Shown here piece after piece: positions 58,032-64,000 of a DNA stretch of 64,000 bases. The stretch is from Congeria kusceri (lineage: Eukaryota > Mollusca > Bivalvia > Myida > Dreissenidae). The stretch spans positions 84,135,951 to 84,199,950 of the forward strand of contig CM051027.1 of the NCBI GenBank assembly GCA_027627225.1, given 5' to 3'. The notes beneath the pieces are model-generated. The model was not told the origin of the DNA. It did no database searches and saw only the letters and a program-made list of their open reading frames with translations. The first letter of the stretch is position 1. Every line of letters starts with the position of its first letter. Position numbers and translations under genes: made by a program.

Positions 58032-58480
58032 AGGTCTAATTACCCCAAAACGGCTGTCAGTTAGATAATAAGCACATGTGGTTGAGTGCAGGATGCATAT
58101 AATTTGTAAAATACAGTTTAAATGATATGTTTTGGTATCCTTTTAAAGGTATATATGTAAGCAATAAGAAAAAAGGCTGTTTTGTGCACTACTTTTTTGT
58201 CTAGTGGTTCCCGGCTTCATAACTTTAGGCCCATGTATTCATGCGCAAAATGGCAGCCTCCGTGCCCGTCAAAACCAGTGTGTTTTTTCTAAGGTAAATA
58301 TTTTGAGTTACAAGACATAGAATTTTTTGACATGCTGTTTTTTCAACAGGTTATGTCCTCATCTTTCCAACAATGTATGGTGATATATTGGAAAGTAGCT
58401 TGGTCTTGGTGAAAAGTGAGATCAAATTTTGAATATTTTATATGTAACAAAGAAGGAATTTATTTGCACATGCGTAACCT
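58032..58480 (+). mobile_element. Element R, copy d
   Basis: Shares the 23-bp deletion and flanks with copy c because it is part of the same duplication. Confidence 0.8.
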
Positions 58481-58940
58481 TTAAGAACTTCACGTAATAT
58501 TAGTCGTCTGCAAAGATTTTGAAAATGGACTCTTACAAACACACTGTACTGGAAAGAATAACTGCCGGATGCCACCTTGACCCCATTTAGGGCTGTATTT
58601 TATGGGATGGTTGCTCTAGGGGGCATTAGGGGGGTAAATATGGGAAAATTAAAGCAAAATGTCCACCAGAGTGGCAATCCGAGACCCATTGTGTTCATCG
58701 TGTTGTTTTTCAGTTTCATTTTGACATTAATTTGCATTAGTTTCAACAATTCTCTCATTTATGTCATAATGCCTTGTGTTGTAATCCTGAATATTTAGTT
58801 TAAGAACCTGTAACTGACAATAATGCCCGCAAAGGTCGTGTCCGCACTGGCCGATGCTTTGGCCATGATGACCATCCGACCTGCCTACTTTGAATAATAC
58901 CAATTTTCCTAATTTGCAAAGTTAACAGATCCTATTAAGT

Positions 58941-59171
58941 TCATATGTTATTTTGTAATTGTAGTTCAATCAGACTTTCAGCTGAAAATACATGAAATGC
59001 ATGCATAAAACACTTAAGCCGCTCAGGCCAACCTAGACCCCACCTAATGGAGATAGCGGCATCAAAATTTAAATCACCATCACAGTTTGTTTTAATTTGA
59101 GTATGTTTTTCAAATGCAGTGTTGAAAAGAACCAGGACCTCAGCCGGAACCATCAACTCATTTGTATACAA
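58941..59171 (-). other. Coding-like segment in array, minus strand (copy 1)
   Basis: 76 codons beginning MYTNELMVPAEVLVLFNTAF; the open frame extends upstream with SFDDSSLHPDL. Repeated at 61822-61628 with few changes. Composition looks like protein, and a GC-rich GGGGCGGGGCC box lies just upstream (59232 region). It could be a captured gene fragment. No family was recognised. Confidence 0.3.
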
Positions 59172-60183
59172 GTCTGGGTGAAGTGACGAGTCATCAAAAC
59201 TACTTTACTTGTCAACTACACTGGAGCGTTGGGGCGGGGCCGTAAAGCTGACACAGTCGTGTCCGTACCATCGGCATTTTTTAAGGTTAGTACATGATTA
59301 TTGTCATGTATTCTACTATCTAATGACTTCTTTTCCAGCCTGGCATTTTTCTTATCAACACCAGTAGGAAAAGCAAGAGTTTAACCCTTGTTGGGACTCT
59401 CAAACCTGTTTTAGAACTGAACTGTTCGCACATGAGCTCGACAATATGAAGCCGACATAGCGACTAGCCTTATCGCAGTAAATAAAACTTAGTTAACTAT
59501 TGTATATGTACTCTTATTGTATCTAAGTTACACTAGTAATAACAATATTGAGTAAACATGCACAGAAAACCTTTTTATTTTCACAGATTACTCAGCAGAG
59601 AGTACCTGGAATAGATTGAAGATTGCAGGCGGCTGACCTCACCCACAGGTTCAGGTGTGACATAAGACTGTTAATTAATATCTGGAATTGACATTTTGGG
59701 GTCAAATTGTTTTTTTGTTGTGTGACAGGAGGTCAAATCTGTTGATTGTTATGTAAACAAACCCTATTCTGGGGTCAAATGGCATCAGAAATGCTACATT
59801 TATATGGATTTTACCCCCAAAAATGCAAAAACTTATTTAAAAAAATTGTTGAAAACGGACTAAAAACCTATTCTGTAACATTTAGAATGCAGATGAAGAT
59901 TGTTTTCACTTCTGACTTTATATATTGTGTCTGCTATGCCTATTAAAACTCAAACTTATGCTTAATTCTGAGTTAAAATCATGTTTTCCAGATGTACCCA
60001 AGTACATTTTTTTCCGTCTAAATTTTTACCTCAAAACACCATTATATGTGACATTTTCAATTTCATTTTTGTCCAATAAATCTTTAAACCAGTGTAATAG
60101 GACTTCATGTTCTTTCTCGAAATAGATCAGATTGATGAAAATTGTGGTTTTTATTCAAATTTGAAAGGGTTGGGTTCTCTTAA

Positions 60184-60656
60184 AGGTCTAATTACCCCAA
60201 AACGGAAGTCACATCCTCAGGGTTACATGCTGTCAGTTAGATAATAAGCACATGTGGTTGAGTGCAGGATGCATATAATTTGTAAAATACAGTTTAAATG
60301 ATATGTTTTGGTATCATTTTAAAGGTATATATGTAAGCAATAAGAAAAAAGGCTGTGTTGTGCACTACGTGTTTGTCTAGTGCTTCCCAGCTTCATAACT
60401 TTAGGCCCATGTATTCATGCGCAAAATGGCAGCCTCCATGCCCGTCAAAACCGGTGTGTTTTTTCTAAGGTAAATATTTTGAGTTACAACACATAGAATT
60501 TTTTGACATGATGTTTTTTCAAAAGGTTATGTCCTCATCTTTCCAACAATGTATCGTGATATGTTGGACGGTAGCTTGGTCATGGTGAAAAGTGAGATCA
60601 AATTTTGAATATTGTATATGTAACAAAGAAGGAATTTATTTGCACATGCGTAACCT
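60184..60656 (+). mobile_element. Element R, copy e
   Basis: Full-length. Its right end is joined head-to-tail to copy f with only AA between ACCT and AGGT. Confidence 0.8.
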
Positions 60657-60658
60657 AA

Positions 60659-61130
60659 AGGTCTAATTACCCCAAAACGGAAGTCACATCCTAAGCGTTA
60701 CATGCTGTCAGTTAGATAATAAGCACATGTGGCTGAGTGCAGGATGCATATAATTTGTAAAATGCAGCTTAAATGATACGTTTTGGTATCATTTAAAGGG
60801 AATATATGTAAGCAATAAGAAAAAAAGCTGTTTTGAGCACTACTTTTTGTCTAGTGGTTCCCAGCTTCATAACTTTTGGCCCATGTATTCATGCGCAAAA
60901 TGGCAGCCTCCATGCCCGTCAAAACCGGTGTGTTTTTTCTAAGGTAAATATTTTGAATTACAACACATTGAGTTTTTTGACACGCTGTTTTTTCAAAAGG
61001 TTATGTCCTCATCTTTCCAACAATATATGGTGATATATTGGAAAGTAGCTTGGTCATGGTGAAAAGTGAGATCAAATTTTGAATATTTTATATGTAACAA
61101 AGAAGGAATTTATTTGCGCATGCGTAACCT
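60659..61130 (+). mobile_element. Element R, copy f
   Basis: Full-length, second member of the direct pair. The e/f junction is the join between the two 2,650-bp units. Confidence 0.8.
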
Positions 61131-61627
61131 TTAAGAACTTCACCTAATATTAGTCGTCTGCAAAGATTTTGAAAATGGACTCTTACAAACACACTGTACT
61201 GGAAAGAATAACTGCCGGATGCCACCTTGACCCCATTTAGGGCTGTATTTTATGGGATGGTTGCTCTAGGGGGCATTAGGGGGGTAAATATGGGAAAATT
61301 AAAGCAAAATGTCCACCAGAGTGGCAATCCGAGACCCATTGTGTTCATCGTGTTGTTTTTCAGTTTCATTTTGACATTAATTTGCATTAGTTTCAACAAT
61401 TCTCTCATTTATGTCATAATGCCTTGTGTTGTAATCCTGAATATTTAGTTTAAGAACCTGTAACTGACAATAATGCCCGCAAAGGTCGTGTCCGCACTGG
61501 CCGATGCTTTGGCCATGATGACCGTCCGACTTGCCTACTTTGAATAATACCAATTTTCCTAATTTGCAAAGTTAACAGATCCTATTTAGTTCATACGTTA
61601 TTTTGTAATTGTAGTTCAATCAGACTT

Positions 61628-61822
61628 TCAGCTGAAATATACATGAAATGCATGCATAAAACACTTAAGCCGCTCACGCCAACCTAGACCCCACCAAATG
61701 GAGATAGCGGCATCAAAATTTAAATCACCATCACAGTTTGTTTTAATTTGAGTATGTTTTTCAAATGCAGTGTTGAAAAGAACCAGGACCTCAGCCGGAA
61801 CCATCAACTCATTTGTATACAA
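61628..61822 (-). other. Coding-like segment in array, minus strand (copy 2)
   Basis: Second copy of 58941-59171, cut short after HAFHVYFS by a one-base change in the ATACATG region. The GC box is repeated at about 61882. Confidence 0.3.
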
Positions 61823-62836
61823 GTCTGGGTGAAGTGACGAGTCATCAAAACTACTTTACTTTTCAACTACACTGGAGCGTTGGGGCGGGGCCGTAAAGCT
61901 GACACAGTCGTGTCCGTACCATCGGTATTTTTTAAGGTTAGTACATGATTATTGTCATGTATTCTACTATCTAATGTTTTCTTTTCCAGCCTGGCATTCT
62001 TCTTATCAACACCAGAAGGAAAAGCAAGAGTTTAACCCTTGTTGGGACTCTCAAACCCGTTTTAGAACTGAACTGTTCGCACATGAGCTCGACAATCTGA
62101 AGCCGGCATAGCGACTAGCCTTATCGCAGTAAATAAAACTTAGTAAAACTATTGTATATGTACACTTATTGTATCTAAGTTACACTAGTAATCACAATAT
62201 TGAGTAAACATGCACAGAAAACCTTTTTATTTTCAAAGATTACTCAGCAGAGAGTACCTGGAACAGATTGAAGATTGCAGGCGGCTGACCTCACCCACAG
62301 GTTCAGGTGTGACAGAAGACTGTTAATTAATATCTGGAATTGACATTTTGGGGTCAAATTCTTTTTTTTGTTGTGTGACTGGAGGTCAAATCTGTTGATT
62401 GTTATGTAAACAAACCCTTTTCTGGGGTCAAAGGGCATCTGAAATGCTACATTTATATGGATTTTACCCCCCAAAATGCACAAACTTAAAAAACAAAATT
62501 TGTTCAGAACGGACTAAAAATCTATTCTGTAACATTTAGAATGCCAATCAAGATTGTTTTCACTTCTGACTTTATATATTGTATCTGCTATGCCTATTAA
62601 AACTCAAACTTATGCTTAATTCTGAGTTAAAATCATGTTTTCCAGATGTACCCAAGTAAATTTTTTCCGTCAAAATTTTTGCCTCAAAACACCATTATAT
62701 GTGACATTTTCAATTATATTTTTTTCCAATAAATCTTTAAACCAGTGTAATAGGTCTTCATGTTCTTTCTCGAAATATATCAGATTGATAAAAATGGTTG
62801 TTTTTATTCAAGTTTGAAAGGGTTGGGTTCTCTTAA

Positions 62837-63306
62837 AGGTCTAATTACCCCAAAACGGAAGTCACATCCTCAGGGTTACATGCTGTCAGTTAGATAATAA
62901 GCACATGTGGCTGAGTGCAGGATGCATATAATTTGTAAAATACAGTTTAAATGATACGTTTTGGTATCATTTAAAGGGAATATATGTAAGCAATAAGAAA
63001 AAAAGCTGTTTCGTGCACTACTTTTGTCTAGTGGTTCCCAGCTTCATAACTTTTGGCCCACGTATTCATGCGCAAAATGGCAGCCTCCATGCCCGTCAAA
63101 ACCGGTGTGTTTTTTCTAAGGTAAATATTTTGAGTTACAAAACATATAATTTTTTGACATGCTGTTTTGGAAAAGGTTATGTCCTCATCTTTGCAACAAT
63201 GTATGGTGATATATTGGAAAGTAGCTTGGTCATGGTGAAAAGTGAGATCAAATTTTGAATATTTTATATGTAACAAAGAAGGAATTTATTTGCGCATGCG
63301 TAATCT
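62837..63306 (+). mobile_element. Element R, copy g
   Basis: Last copy of the array. Its right end reads TAATCT instead of TAACCT and then leaves the repeat. Confidence 0.8.
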
Positions 63307-63814
63307 AAATATAATTATACGACTGAACAAGAAAATGCTCATGTTTTGTGAAGCGTAAAATGGCTAAAAATAACCGATAGATATCCTACAAGTGTGTTCA
63401 TTTTCTGACTGTGTATACACACGGCGATCAGAAAAGCTATACAAGTTTTGATGCTGTGAATAACGTTGAATGCGGATGGACATCAGGCGTTTAGTTGTTA
63501 TTGACAAGAAACATGTACTTAGCCTCATTTAATAAGGAAACAGTAAGTGTGTGCCTATGAAATATCTGTTTTGTAATTTATTGGTAGTTGATACTTAAAT
63601 TTCAAACCAGTGTTTTTGACAATGAGATGTTACTTTATGTGGCATTTGTAAATTGTATGTGAATTACATGCACCTGTTGGTAGTCAGTGAGTCACTCCTT
63701 TCATGCTTGATTTAGTACAATACGGGACATGGTCAATGAGGTCTATAAATTATAATACAAAATGCTAAAACTCTATATTTAAAATGTACATGTAATATTG
63801 TTATTTTATTTAAG

Positions 63815-63883
63815 GTGATCAACTCCCAGCCTGACAAAGCCCTAAACCCCGGGAACATCGCAGAGAAGATGGGCATATTCTAA
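63815..63883 (+). CDS. Possible terminal exon of an unknown gene (partial)
   Basis: A good acceptor (TTATTTTATTTAAG) precedes GC-richer sequence coding VINSQPDKALNPGNIAEKMG then IF and TAA. After the TAA the same frame stays open for 15 more codons (AIHCDCKIVEKRVHM, then TAG), so the TAA may be a mutation in a pseudogene exon. An ATTAAA poly(A) signal variant follows at about 63961. The upstream exons would lie before the array or are absent. Confidence 0.35.
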   Translation: MINSQPDKALNPGNIAEKMGIF

Positions 63884-64000
63884 GCCATCCACTGCGACTG
63901 CAAGATTGTGGAGAAACGTGTACACATGTAGCAGCTTTTATGTTTTCGGTGTTGGCCACCATTAAACTTTAATGATTACGTCTTGCTGTAATTAAATTTA

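Larger units (their letters stand above)
56721..58900 (+). repeat. Tandem duplication, 2 x 1,090 bp
   Basis: Units 56721-57810 and 57811-58900 are nearly identical. Each holds a ~220-bp leader, element R (56942-57390; 58032-58480) and a ~420-bp segment with a 73-codon ORF (57487 and 58577). Both R copies lack the same 23 bases after AAAACGG, so they share an ancestor distinct from the other copies. Confidence 0.9.
58032..63306 (+). repeat. Tandem duplication, 2 x ~2,650 bp
   Basis: 58032-60656 and 60659-63306 each run element R, the 73-codon ORF segment, a ~1.7-kb unique-looking stretch, element R. Corresponding points are 2,650 bp apart (R ends at 58480/61130 and 60656/63306). Identity is high but with scattered substitutions and small indels. 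The two units overlap the 1,090-bp duplication at 58032-58900. Confidence 0.9.

Overview
This looks like AT-rich genomic DNA from an invertebrate animal, most likely a heterodont bivalve mollusc. The clues are one intron-rich conserved animal gene, many non-LTR retrotransposon (LINE) remains, tRNA-derived SINEs, and several short terminal-inverted-repeat (TIR) elements. One palindromic TIR family (16.35 kb and 29.30 kb) resembles, from memory, a repeat common in dreissenid and related bivalves. The species cannot be proved from the window.

Layout. 0-9 kb: no convincing host gene; three divergent copies of one repeat and two 5'-truncated minus-strand LINE fragments ending in (TTA)n tails, bracketed by a diverged inverted repeat. 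9.26-13.06 kb: nearly full-length but frame-broken L1/Tx1-type ORF2 (minus). 13-18.5 kb: two SINE-like copies, a palindromic TIR element, minisatellites, and a ~405 bp TIR element. 18.59-20.65 kb: 5'-truncated LINE of the same L1/Tx1-type family, flanked by a 15-bp target-site duplication. 21.6-28.8 kb (plus): an intact L1-type ORF1 and, 2.36 kb downstream, an intact 1,170-aa endonuclease/reverse-transcriptase ORF2 whose N-terminus carries a 2A-like recoding motif.

29.95-32.76 kb (minus): three exons of a small, probably secreted, protein that I do not recognise. Its second intron contains most of a TIR element that is itself interrupted by a ~464-bp element; the copy at 18.1 kb is the uninterrupted form.

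35.37-50.65 kb (minus): the main host gene, an orthologue of PHRF1 (PHD and RING finger domain protein 1). Thirteen coding exons join in frame to 2,022 codons: acidic N-terminus, RING, PHD, basic region, RS-rich/proline-rich giant exon, and the C-terminal RNA polymerase II CTD-binding type domain. Its introns hold several TIR and foldback elements. A weak promoter candidate lies near 52.25 kb.

52.4-64 kb: no intact gene; a motif cluster, then a head-to-tail array built on the same ~465-bp element (seven copies in the window) with nested periods of 1,090 and 2,650 bp. A possible terminal coding exon of an unknown plus-strand gene or pseudogene lies at 63.82 kb.

Functionally, only PHRF1 (chromatin reading, ubiquitin ligation, coupling to transcription) is assigned with confidence. 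Most of the remaining window is mobile-element material of different ages. All homology and repeat claims were made by eye from the sequence.
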